From Gnomoniopsis sp. IMI 355080 (taxonomy: Eukaryota > Ascomycota > Sordariomycetes > Diaporthales > Gnomoniaceae), in assembly GCA_027946555.1 (NCBI GenBank), contig JAPEVC010000041.1, positions 62,001 to 126,000 of the forward strand: 64,000 bases of DNA, read 5' to 3'. This document shows, piece after piece, positions 46,643 to 57,142 of the stretch; within the stretch, counting starts at the first letter, position 1; every line of letters begins with the position of its first letter. Position numbers and translations under genes: made by a program. The notes beneath the pieces are model-generated. The model did no database searches and was not told the DNA's origin. It saw only the letters and a list, made by a program, of their open reading frames with translations.

Positions 46643-48762
46643 ATGTCTGCACCCACTGCAATCATCGACACCATGTCTAGCCCAGCTGCAATCTTGGCGT
46701 GTTCATGGGAGCCCCTAGTTGCCTCGGCCACGCTGCTGGGTATCCTGTGCCACTGGTCCATCCGCGGAATCGAGGTCGACAGTCGCGGATGGGAAATGGT
46801 GCTCATATTCCTCAGCTTGGTCAGTGGGCTAGCTAGTGGATACATCCTATCGGCTGACTTTGGCCTTGTCGATGCCATTCTGCGGGCTTGGGCGGCAGGC
46901 CTGGCATTTCTCACGGGCCTTTTTGGCAGCATGCTGGTCTACCGGGCGTTCTTCCACCGACTCGGTCGCTTCCCGGGTCCCTTCGCTGCTCGTCTATCGA
47001 ACTTGTATCAGTAAGTAAGGTTGAGGCTTCGGTCCAGATTAAGTAGACAAAACATTCGCGAATAACTATCATGCAAGGGAAAATATGCTCATTTTGACCG
47101 GCATAGCTTCTATTTCATGGCTGGCACCGGCATGCAGTATCATCTGCATGTTCAGAAACTCCACTCCCGTTATGGAGATTTTGTACGCACAGGACCGCGG
47201 GAGTTGACTATCACCCGCGCCTCGGCTGTGGATCTTATCTACGGCCCGACTTCCAAATGCACAAAGAGTACTTGGTATGACCAGAACTCGGCCGATCCTG
47301 ACAAGGTGGGCATCGAAAATGTCAGGGACAAGGCGAAGCACGGGATCCGGAGAAGGGCTTGGGATAAGGGGCTTGGGTTCAGAGGTATGTTGATCTCCGA
47401 CAATTATTACTCCCGAGGAATTCTGATTCCGGTGCCACGTATTGATTCGCCCGACAGCTCTCCCAACGTACGAAAGCCGTATCAAAGACAAGGTAGACCA
47501 GCTCATGACGAGATATGGCACTGGCAAAGCGGTCAACGTAACCCAGGACAACATTTTCTATTCGTGGGACGTCATGGGAGATATTGCCTTCTCATGGCAA
47601 TTCAATATGCTACAGTAAGACCATCCAGGCCAACTTTTGGCACACAGCAATCAGCGGCCGGTCCCAATTACTAAAATGTGTTCAACAGGAGTGGGATCGA
47701 ACATCCCGCCGTCAACGGGCTGCACTGGGCCATGGCTACCGCGGGACTTGTGGCGACTCTACCATGGCTGATGAATATGCTGCGGCTGATTCCGGGCGCC
47801 ACAGGAAAGTTCGAGCATTTTGCGTCGTGGTGCTATGAGCAGCTCAAGCTGAAGCAGGAACAAATTGCATTGGAAAAATCCATGAACAAAACCCGACAAG
47901 CCAACGATGTAATGTCCTGGATCGTTCAGGCTCAGGAGGCAGGAGATCGGTCAGCTCCACCCACTCAGTCAGCGATTAGTGAGGATGCTCGTACTCTTAT
48001 TTCTGCGGGGAGGTAAGTGGCGCCTTTTTTACGGCTCGTTTTTGTCTCTCCTGAGCAGTTGGACTGATATGTAACGATGATTAGTGACACAGTTGGTACC
48101 GCATTCACGAATTTGTAAGTTTGAGGGTCCTTGTCTTCTCCAGCCTTGAAACTCGAACATCAACTGAATAGCGTTTCCCATCCAGCCTCTACTTCATGGT
48201 TAAATACCCTGAGATTTACCGTAAACTCCAACGTATCGTCGACACTGAGTTCCCTGACGGCTACGACACCTGGACATACAAGAAAGCCGCCGCCATCCCT
48301 TATCTCGACTATCTCATCCACGAGACTCTGCGCCTACGGCCCTCTGTCCCTATGGGATTCCTTCGTGAAACCCCTCCCGAGGGCATACAAATAGACGAGA
48401 CTTACGTTCCCGGTAACGTCAATGTAAACGTCCCAACATGGACCATCCATCGGGACGAACGCTACTTCAAGCGAGCTGAAGACTTCTTCCCCGAGAGATG
48501 GGAGGCGATGTCGCCCGACGCGGCCGGGTCGGCATACCTGCCCTTCCAGAAGGGCGGCTTTGCGTGTGTGGGAAAGCCGATGGCGATGATGCAGTTGCGC
48601 ATGCTGATCAGCTGCGTCGCGCTGCGGTATGACATTGAATTTGCACCAGGGGAAGACGGGTTTAGCTTTTTGAACGGGGCAAAGGAGACGCTTACGCTGG
48701 CAGTGGGGCCATTGGAGCTTGTGTTTACTCCCAGGAAAGCACTGCCAACAGTTGAGCAATAG
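46643..48762 (+). CDS. Cytochrome P450 monooxygenase with multi-span N-terminus
   Basis: About 577 aa from exons 46643-47010, 47107-47384, 47458-47614, 47689-48012, 48085-48114 (30 nt) and 48186-48762. All joins are in phase. The first 110 residues hold up to three or four hydrophobic spans before the PGPFAARLS hinge, more than the usual single anchor. The I-helix is split by an intron: AG then SDTVGTAFTN (Asp and Thr of the AGxDT). ExxR is HETLR at residues 432-435. The heme loop is FQKGGFACVGK with Cys513, where the usual Arg is replaced, as in a group of fungal benzoate-hydroxylase-like P450s. It is convergent with the large Zn2Cys6 regulator. It looks unrelated to the two P450s in the left block. 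Confidence 0.9.
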
Positions 48763-48943
48763 ACTTTCTTGTGCAGGTCATCTTTACAAAAGCCAGAGAG
48801 TATGGCGGGCTGATGAAGTACAATTTGCTATTGTACACGGGCCGCGCGGAGTTGGTTCAACGTTTGGAGAGGTGCATTAGTTCAGAGGAGCATCAAGAGC
48901 TGACGCCATTTGCGAGCTGATCTGAACAGAGAAGAGTCCATAA

Positions 48944-51517
48944 TTACATACACTGGGAGAACCCAGAATGAGGCAAAAAAGACTCCCAGTCCCAATCCAT
49001 GCCGTAATTCTCAAATCCCATACTGTCAGGTGTTGCTCCAGCCAAGCCTTCCACAGCATCAACCAAATCCGAGTCCCCGACGGGCAAAAAGGCTTCATTT
49101 CTAGCATTCAGAATTTCATAGCAGAACTGTAGGCTATCCATCGCGCTCCTCGCGATGGCACGCCTTATCTCGGCGCCCGCCTCAACAGCCTCAACTTGCG
49201 CCAGAGTCATGTTCAGAAACATGTGGCTCTTGACGTTGGTCTCTCCGCGGCGGATTCGCTCCTCCGACAAGGCAATGAGATCGCGCACCGCGCCCTTGAT
49301 CAGCTCACGATGCTGTGGCGCGCGATGCAGCGTCCCGTTTTGCTGCTGTGCGCTCACATGCGTGAGGAGCTCGAGGCTGATGGCCGTGATAGCGCAGCGG
49401 AGTCCCTCGCGAAACAGCCCGCCACCCGTGGCCATCAGCCGGGCAAAGTCGCCGCTAGGGTCGGGTTCCGGCGAGACGAGGGCGAGGGCAGCGTCAAGGC
49501 TGAGGTTGAGGGAGTAGTGGAACAGGGGGTTGGTCCGCGCCTGGTTGCTAAAGAAGTAGTGAAGGGGGATCATGAACCGGCGGACGAGATAGTCAAGGAG
49601 GCTGCGATGGAAGGGTGTCATGGATGGTGTGGTGTCCTGGTCGTTGGCCTTCATCATGCCTAGGTCATTACTTCTCTGCAATGCTTCAGTCAGTTCGGAG
49701 CTGATGGCCAGCACATCAGGATAGGATAGCTCAGAGTGCAGGCCGTTGAGATGCTGGACAACGCGAAGACGGACAGGGATCGAGTCGAGGAGCGCGAGCT
49801 GAGTGGACGTTGCAGTAAATGTATTTCTTGGGTAGGGCATGATTTCCAAGGTGGACTCGTTCATGTCATCATCGTTGACATTAGACGGTGGCTCTGTGTC
49901 GAACTCATCGTGGGAAATTCGGGGTGGCATCCACGCATCCAGAGAAGCTTGCACGACCAGGTCGAGAATGGTTGCCCATAGTCTGCGACGTATTTCAGAC
50001 TGCAATAACGAAAGAGACGGTAGGTGTCTGGGGTCTCGATGGAGGCCTATCTGCATAGCCCTATGAATCAGCGACCCCATTGACATCCACACCAGGTCCC
50101 CGCCGACGGAGAAAATTTGCCTCGCCAGAATAGTTAAACAGTAAATCTGGAGCCCGCCAATATCCAAGCGGTCCTTCTCCAGTGGACCCGCCAGCCAGGC
50201 TTCGGCAGCATATATCCACCGACGAACCATTTCCATATTTCGAAGGGCCGCGTTGCTGTCTCCATGGTCGTACACACTTGACCCTATGGCAATGACGAGG
50301 AGCACTTTGAAGCGGAGAATATCTGTGACAGTTTCGGGATGATCCCAGTATCTGTGATAGTCGGCCCAGAAAGTAGGGACGTGGAGGATTCGATGTGTTG
50401 ACTCAAAGGATCGAAAGTAGAGGTTGGCCATAGCATCAGCCGTCACGCGGAAGGATGGGGCGAGAAGGCCGGACACCGGATCAGCAGACACCTGGGGCAA
50501 GCCTCTGCTTGGCCGATCCATTTTAAGCCTCCTCGCTATGTTCTTGCATTTCATCATGAACTCGCCAGCCCGGGCAATCAGGTCTGCAGTCTCGGGTTCA
50601 TGGTCTGCAGGCCCCTTGCTCCCTTTGCCCACCATGGCACTGTAGCACTCGATGATAGCATCAAAGTCCGGGGCTTCCCCCATCCGCCGATTCTTACCAA
50701 GGTCCCTTGGCTTATTCAGTACGGCCTGCCATCCTCGCGGCCGGACCTGGGAACGCAAAGGAGCAGGGCGCATAAGAGAGTCCTCCCAGCTAGTCTCCGA
50801 CCGATTCGGGACCGAGTTGGTTAGGCTCTCAACACTGTCGCCGGTGCGCCGCGTGGTCGAGGTGGAGCCCTCTAGTCTTTGTATTCTTTGCAGTAGATCA
50901 CTCAGACGGCTATCGGACGCTGCTGGGGAGTCCGGGCCAACATTCCGGTATGGCAAAGAGGGTGATCGACGTCTCATGCCGCTGCGAGTGATTGCATCAG
51001 GGCTCCTCACGCTGGTGTTATTTTGGACTGCCATTGCTTTCTCAGCGTTTGCTGTTGCAGTAGGCCTATTGGCCCAAGGTCTGGGTGGTTGGCCGCCACG
51101 AGGGGCCTTTTGGCCAAGAACCGACTCTGTTGTCCTACCGATGGGAGAATCCGCAGATCTGAGGGGGTTTTCAGGTTGCTCATGAGACTCTGTGTGTGTT
51201 TGAGTATTAGCAGAGTGGCGGGACTCAGACGACTGCGTCGACGCGGATGGACTGGCTGTCGACACCGGTGGAAGCCCAAATTGGCCCGCAGATAGCTGAC
51301 CAGGAGGGCGGACAACGGTATCGGTGTCAAAGACGGGTATAGTTTCACTAAATCCGCCGTAGGGTCTGAAGATACACTGCGTCTTGTGACGGACGCAGTG
51401 TGCGCAGGGCTCACTACGGTCGCACTTGATCTTTCGGCGCCGGCACTCCCAGCACGCGAGCGCCGGTCTCCGTCGCCGGCGCTGCGGCGGTGGTGGCGGG
51501 TGAGGATTCTCCATCAA
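48944..51517 (-). CDS. Zn(II)2Cys6 fungal transcription factor, intron-free
   Basis: 857 aa in one exon. After a Pro and Arg-rich leader, the zinc cluster occupies about residues 22-48: CWECRRRKIKC then CAHCVRHKTQC, spacing 2-6-5/6-2-6. A 150-residue Ser/Thr/Arg low-complexity linker and a short coiled coil (LLQRIQRLEG) follow. The fungal-specific domain is at about residues 360-560 (YFRSFESTHRILHVPTFW, then LIHRAMQIGLHRD and RRRLWATILDL). The proteins are usually nuclear regulators of a metabolic pathway. It is divergent from the FAD monooxygenase at 52217, sharing a 700-bp promoter, and convergent with the P450, so it may control both. The Met at 51517 and the one after it are equally good starts. 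Confidence 0.92.
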   Translation of the reverse strand: MMENPHPPPPPQRRRRRPALACWECRRRKIKCDRSEPCAHCVRHKTQCIFRPYGGFSETIPVFDTDTVVRPPGQLSAGQFGLPPVSTASPSASTQSSESRHSANTQTHTESHEQPENPLRSADSPIGRTTESVLGQKAPRGGQPPRPWANRPTATANAEKAMAVQNNTSVRSPDAITRSGMRRRSPSLPYRNVGPDSPAASDSRLSDLLQRIQRLEGSTSTTRRTGDSVESLTNSVPNRSETSWEDSLMRPAPLRSQVRPRGWQAVLNKPRDLGKNRRMGEAPDFDAIIECYSAMVGKGSKGPADHEPETADLIARAGEFMMKCKNIARRLKMDRPSRGLPQVSADPVSGLLAPSFRVTADAMANLYFRSFESTHRILHVPTFWADYHRYWDHPETVTDILRFKVLLVIAIGSSVYDHGDSNAALRNMEMVRRWIYAAEAWLAGPLEKDRLDIGGLQIYCLTILARQIFSVGGDLVWMSMGSLIHRAMQIGLHRDPRHLPSLSLLQSEIRRRLWATILDLVVQASLDAWMPPRISHDEFDTEPPSNVNDDDMNESTLEIMPYPRNTFTATSTQLALLDSIPVRLRVVQHLNGLHSELSYPDVLAISSELTEALQRSNDLGMMKANDQDTTPSMTPFHRSLLDYLVRRFMIPLHYFFSNQARTNPLFHYSLNLSLDAALALVSPEPDPSGDFARLMATGGGLFREGLRCAITAISLELLTHVSAQQQNGTLHRAPQHRELIKGAVRDLIALSEERIRRGETNVKSHMFLNMTLAQVEAVEAGAEIRRAIARSAMDSLQFCYEILNARNEAFLPVGDSDLVDAVEGLAGATPDSMGFENYGMDWDWESFLPHSGFSQCM

Positions 51518-52216
51518 ATTACACGACGTATCTCGAAAGTTGGTGTTTCAATGGTTGGGTAGTAAGAAGGCTCGGTGCTGGGTTGGGTGCAGGCGTGCTT
51601 CGGCCGTATCACAGCGACGATCTCGGTCTGGACAGACGGGAAGACGGAGACACTTTAACAGGACCGAACTGGAAGCATCCGTGTAGCGGGGCCAGGCTGG
51701 AATATGCAGTACGCAAACAGTGCTTGCGCAAGCTGACCGTCGTGTGTGCTCGGGTCAACACAATGAGACTGAAGTGGGATAGCTGACGGTCCAACGGGGA
51801 TAATCGGACGTCAGCCTGAATAGGCCGAAGGATTATCCCCGAGATACCACTCATAAGCCTTATTGCATGGACTTCTCGGCCGAACGGTCCTTGCCTCACC
51901 TAGTCCTCATTAGGTACTTATACGGAACGTACTTGGCCCAATGCATCCTCGGATATAAGCCGTACAGCCTCCATTGGCTGTGTGCCTACCTACCTAGGTA
52001 CGTATCTTTCTATTTACCTACCTACCTACCTAGGTGTTCAGGTGTTTAGGTGTCTAGGAGTCTAGGTACGTAGGTACGTTACACTATATTCGGCCGAAAA
52101 CACCACCCACGAAATGTTGCCGGAAAATTTCTCAGCATATACAATTGCTACAATTGCTGTAAGCTCTCGGGCACACAGACAAACAATCCCACCCACTATA
52201 TAGCTACAATCCAGTC
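51518..52216. promoter_or_regulatory. Bidirectional promoter, TF / FAD monooxygenase, with TACC/AGGT repeat
   Basis: 699 bp between divergent starts. From 51985 to 52078 there are repeated TACC units, a central CTAGG, then repeated AGGT and TAGG units, so the region can fold into a long imperfect hairpin. No coding sequence. Confidence 0.6.
51985..52078. repeat. TACC/AGGT imperfect inverted repeat
   Basis: Tetranucleotide TACC tracts (about 51985-52000 and 52013-52030) are followed by AGGT-type tracts up to 52078. The complementary halves can pair. It is the largest member of the TACCTAGGTA family in this window. Confidence 0.75.
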
Positions 52217-53857
52217 ATGCCTCAAGATAGGCGATTGCCTCGTTTGTTTCCCCGGATCGTGCTACCCTGCGCTATAGCGTCAGTAGCCATCGCTGCCTTC
52301 ATCTATCTAGATCATCCCAACGTCCTGCAGTCTGACCTGCAAACCAAGCCACAGTCTTACATCAAGCTTAATAGCAAGCCGCAGAACCAAGTCAAGGATC
52401 CTGTGCTACAGCCGCTTCACAACGCCGACATGACGTCGAGTGCGAATTTAAGAGTCCTCATATGTGGCGGTGGCATAGCCGGAAATGCCCTCGCATTCTG
52501 GCTTACCAAGATCGGCCACAATGTTACCGTTCTTGAGAAATATCCTGGTCTACGCGCTACGGGACTTCAGTGCGTGAACTTCATGTCCCCGTCCCCGACG
52601 ACCCGATCAAGACTCCTAAACTGATCCAACCCTCTCAGACTCGACCTGCGCGGTGCTGGCATCGAGGTTATGAAGCGCATGGGCCTCGAGCAGGCCTTTC
52701 GCGCCAAGAGAACGCCGGAAGAAGGCATGCAGATGGTGGACAGCACAGGCAAACAACGAGCGTGGTTTCCGGCCACCAAGCCCAAAGCTGGCGAGAAACA
52801 AGGCTTTACCACAGAGTACGAAATCATGCGTGGCAATATCTGTCGTATCCTGCACGAAGCAGCCATTTCCAACACCACACGGGCGGGCGTCAAGCCCAGC
52901 GCCCGTTACATCTTCGATACGTCAATCAAGAGCTTCAAGCAAAACGCCGAGGCCGTCGATGTTTACTTTGAAGATGGCACTCGCGGCTCATATGATCTTC
53001 TCGTTGGTGCTGATGGACAATGGTCACGCACCCGCCGCATGATGCTCGCGAATGGACATGAGCCCCTCAGCGCTGGTGGATCGGATGGCCTCCATCCTAT
53101 TCCAGGCTTGTATTTCGCCTACTTCACCATGCAGCGGCCAATACAAGAGGGTGAAAAATACATCGCGACCTCGTACTTGGCACCGAAGAGAAGGGGCATC
53201 TTGACGCGGAGGCACAGTCCAACCGAAGTGCAGGTGATGCTTTCGTGCCGAGATGACTCCGAAATTATGAGGAACATTCCGCGGGGAGACATGGCCGCTG
53301 AAAAAGAAGCCATGGCCAACATCTTCCAAGGTGCTGGCTGGCAGTCGGACGAGATTGTGGAAGCAATGAAAAAGAGCTCTGATTTCTACTGTGAGCGCCT
53401 GGGCCTCGTCAAACTGGCACCATGGTCTCGTGGTCGTGTCACGCTGGTGGGAGACGCCGCTCATTGCCCTACCGTTCTAAGCGGCATGGGCACTACTTCC
53501 GCCATGGTAGGTGCTTATATATTGGCTGGTGAAATCGAGCGACATGTTGGAAGTTCCACCGGCACAACGGACAGCTCTGGTGGCCTCACGACGGCACTCG
53601 AATCGTATGAAGCAAGGTTTAGACCATTCATGGACCAGGTGCAAAAAGGTATCTTGGAAAACTCTGCAAAACAGTGGATGATGGCAGAGACTGCCTCCCA
53701 AGTCACATTTATGAATTGGATGATGGGAGTGGCTTCTTTCTTCGCCAAGAGAATCAATCTTGTCTCTGCGTTTGGCATCAAAGAAACAGTCAAGGGATGG
53801 GATCTCCCATACTATGAAGGGCTGGGCGATCTAGGAGATGCTCAGGATCAGGTTTGA
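52217..53857 (+). CDS. FAD-dependent monooxygenase with N-terminal hydrophobic segment
   Basis: 523 aa from exons 52217-52569 and 52639-53857. Group A flavin hydroxylase similar in layout to TetX-like enzymes. The dinucleotide motif GGGIAG is at about residues 82-87, GADGQWSRTR mid-protein, and the GD motif VGDAAHCPTVLSGMGTTSAM is present. Upstream of the Rossmann fold is a 70-residue leader with a hydrophobic stretch (residues 14-31) which could be a membrane anchor or targeting signal. An internal Met at 52431 (MTSSANLRVLI) would remove it. The longer start is read because it is open and leads into a good hydrophobic segment. Intron 1 (GTGCGT donor) completes Gln118. It probably acts with the neighbouring P450 under the divergent regulator; the substrate is unknown. 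Confidence 0.88.
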
Positions 53858-55787
53858 GAGATGGATAGAATACTAGCCAATGCCTCAACCCCCCCCCCTA
53901 TCATGTACATCAAAAGTTTTTTTCTTTTTACAGGTTTTATCTTAGACCAATATCCATATGAGAGAGATTGTCACTCAACAGGCTGAACCTGAAGAACCAT
54001 GAGTCATCTGCAAGAGAACTATAGACTGACTTGAACAGATGGGGACACAAAGATGTACAAAAGCCGGACAAATTCAATGTTATCGAGACCAAATCGAAGG
54101 CTGCCCAAGTGACTAAGATATACCGCCACCACAGACCCTCATGAAATGAAATCCATTTGGTGATGCATGAAAAACAAGGGCAATAAATAAGCCACGCAGG
54201 CTCGAATGTGCTCAGTCTTTGGCCGCAGGTTAGGCTACTTCCACCTCCTCAGGCACACTCTCAAATCGGGTATGATCACCCCCATTCACAACCGAAGCCA
54301 CCAGCCCCTCCTTGTTCAAATCGGCAGATCCAGGATCGAGGGCTGACCGGTTGATATACGGCTCAAGTATGCGGGCCATGGCCCTATGAATGGGTAAGCA
54401 AAGCGGGACTGAGAGGCAGACAGATTTGAGAGTAGACTCCATTCGCCTTTTGAATTGACAGTGCTACGTTTACTTCCTATAGATGTAATCATCATTTGCT
54501 AGGTGGTGACTGACAAGGGGCGTACAACACATCTCCTCTCTGTATAAACAGGAATGGAAACCCAGCTGCTAAGAATTATAGTCAGAAACCAGCATAAAAC
54601 AACTTGAGCAAATTCGACATTTCGGCGTCTAGACCGGAAGCTTTTTGCAAAATTGAAAGAAAACCACGTCCGACTAGATATGTGGATCAGATGCTTGAAG
54701 TCTGACAAGCAAGTCACGAGAAGGCAAGCGATCTTGTGTACCTAGTAACTGGGTACGAGAGCAAGTCGCGGACTCTCAAAAAGAAAAAAGAAAATATTGG
54801 GGGGGGGGGTCTCTTGAATGAGTCTCCTGACTGAATGGAAGGACACACACGACCCTTTGTCCGTTTAGTGATCATATGAAATTACCTTCCGTAGGTCTAC
54901 ATATTTGGCTAATGCGGCAACTGTTAAGAAACATATATTTTATTATCGACTTGTACTCTTATAACTCAAGTTTTCAATCAAGCATATACACATAGCCGCC
55001 GGATATATGGCTTTTAATCAAGTGCAATATACTGAAGGGGCTCAAGTTTTGTCAATTTTTTCCAATCCACCTGTTCCAAAAGGCGCCACCCTGCCCAAGT
55101 AATCACTTTGAACTCATTCCTCGGGAGCACACGAGCGCTTCGCGGCCTGATCTTTTTGCGTTCTGGTACCCAGGTGTGCAATTCAATCCTAGATAGCGGT
55201 GATTTGCGTCAATGTGGACTTCGGCCTACCTAGGTAAAGGTAGGCCGGTAGGTAATCAAAGGAATACAGCCACGCTGGGATTTCATTATCACATGGATAC
55301 TTGTACGTATGACTCGAATTAGGCTCCCTGCTAATAGTTTTCCAATATTTTTAAGCCTGCAAGTGTGAGATTATTAAGATATCAGGAGTGGCCTTGTCGC
55401 ATGCAGTACCTAAAGTACCTAGTAAGACGCTCGTCAGCTCAAAATCCAGCGCTGCCTCCCCTCTTATATACGCAGCTGCTTGCTTGGTACAACAGACTAT
55501 TTGAACAAATAGCACCATTTGAACAAATGGCATATCGACTCGGCAAATGCCCAAGATTCCCAAGTGAATTTCTTCAATCTCGTCACTTGGCCAGCCCTTG
55601 GCCATTTAAGTCTTTACACTCTGAGCCTTAAAGCATCGACAATGCCGCGCAGGCGAGCTGAATACCCGAATACAACTATGCAGCTGTCATAAAGCCAACT
55701 CCAGCACCTCTCATTGGAGATGTGCTTCCTGGAGGTTGAGGGCTCACACAAGCGCTAGTGGCATTGTTGTTGACGCCGAGCAAAATC
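53858..55787. other. Intergenic, no gene secure
   Basis: 1.9 kb. A 70-codon minus-strand ORF (54230-54442) has a plausible end (GGDHTRFESVPEEVEVA) but no recognisable domain. There are C and G homopolymers near 53889 and 54799, and an inverted repeat at 55223-55246. Confidence 0.45.
55223..55246. repeat. Perfect inverted repeat GGCCTACC / GGTAGGCC
   Basis: Eight-base arms (55223-55230 and 55239-55246) with an eight-base loop TAGGTAAA. Related to the dispersed palindrome. It lies between the FAD monooxygenase and Rcf1 genes. Confidence 0.85.
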
Positions 55788-56562
55788 TTATTGCTTCGGC
55801 AATTCTGACCCAGCCGTGGGTCGTGGGGGCTCCTCTTTCTTTTCATCTTGGGCTTTCGCTCCGCCCAGCAACCCACCCAAGCTCCATCCACTTCCACTCT
55901 TACTTGTCTCCGCAGCTTCAGAGACGGATGCGTCCTCCATCCCGTCCCTTTTCGCCTCAGCCTCGCGAAACGCCCTTCTTGCATCCTCCCTATCCGCTGC
56001 CCGCTTCTTCTCCCTTCGCCTCTCTAGCCTGGCTTTCAACTCCTTCTCCTCCTCATCTCTTGCCTCCAGCTCCCTAATCCACTTCTGCCTCTTCTCCTCG
56101 GCCTTTTCCTCCTCGGCGGCCTTCCAGGTTTCGCGCTCCTTATGACGCTCAGCACCAAAGTATAGACCTCCAGCAACCATACAGACAACTGTGAATCCCT
56201 GGGCGGCGACACGGGCGCGAAACATGCGCTGTACTTGGTGGTGGTCGCCTTTGCGCATGGCGCGGTAGGCGTTTGTGAAGGCGGCTACGGTGAGGAGGCA
56301 GCCTATGTGTGTAGAAGGAATAGTCAGTATGAATGACATACAAAGCTACGATAAGCTGATTCGAGGCACATACCTAGGGGTACGAGTGGCTCGCGCTTCA
56401 TGCGCCCAATAACTTTCTGAAAACCGCTCTCATTGTAGAATTCGCTGTTCGAGGGTAGGTGAATTAGCCATTGTGTGGTGGCGGAACCCCGGATTCGTTG
56501 AAGGCTTACTCATTGTCGTCAAAACTGGAAGGGAGTGGTCTCCCTGACGTTGGGCTCGCCAT
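55788..56562 (-). CDS. RCF1: Rcf1/HIG1-domain respiratory supercomplex factor
   Basis: 212 aa from exons 56510-56562, 56374-56444 and 55788-56302. The joined N-terminus reads MASPTSGRPLPSSFDDND then EFYNES, a start seen in fungal Rcf1 proteins. The HIG1 domain follows: KREPLVPLGCLLTVAAF, NAYRAMRKGDHHQVQRMFRARV and a second helix AAQGFTVVCMVAGGLYFG, giving two membrane helices with the QRMF-RxRxxAQ motif. A long charged coiled coil (Lys, Glu and Arg rich) and a Gly/Ser tail finish the protein. Rcf1 sits in the mitochondrial inner membrane and helps cytochrome oxidase assembly and supercomplexes. A conserved gene and not part of the oxidative block. Confidence 0.93.
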
Positions 56563-57142
56563 GGTGAGACTTGGTGTGGCCCTGAAGGTGGAGAGGTTGG
56601 ATGGTTGTGTTGGTGAAGCTGTGGAAGAAAGTGTCGCGCGACAATGCGCCGATGCCATCATGGACTCGAAAGTTTGGCGGCATGGCAAGAGTGGCAGGGC
56701 AGGGGTGGTTCTCCGCAGGATCATCCATGCGATGCGGCCCTTGCCGTTCAAATGCATGTAACCACCCAAAGTACCTAGATAAGGTAAGTACATACCGAAT
56801 CTAAGTGCGCTACTTGCCTCCATATCAGGAAATATACATAACGGCAAATTGGCTTCTGTTCTTAGAAGTTGAGGGAGATTTTTGAGATCCATTTCTAATA
56901 GTACATTGTTCATTGCAATTAATTGAGTTGATGTAGTGAGGTGGGAAGAAGGGAGTGTGGTCGGTACTTCCCGCAGGGCTAATTTACTGTGGTATGACAT
57001 GCCACTTTAGCTCCGAAGTAGGACCCCAAAATGTGACTCCCGTCCAACTTTTTTGAAGTCTTAGTTGCACCATGACCTGCTCCTCCTTTTGCATTCCTCT
57101 TCTGCTACCCGCAACAGCACGTCAATTGCATTAGCAAAGAAG
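56563..57142. promoter_or_regulatory. Divergent promoter, RCF1 / threonine dehydratase, with a small upstream ORF
   Basis: 580 bp between starts. It has a short upstream ORF at 57072-57134 (listed separately). Otherwise no coding sequence. Confidence 0.6.
57072..57134 (+). other. Upstream ORF before the threonine dehydratase
   Basis: ATG at 57072, 20 sense codons and TAG at 57132-57134, ending 8 nt before the main ATG at 57143. It is in another frame. If present in the mRNA it would be expected to lower or regulate translation; whether it is transcribed is unknown. Confidence 0.45.

Noticed and set aside
54230..54442. 70-codon minus-strand ORF
   Set aside because: Plausible C-terminal sequence but no domain and no supported upstream exon.
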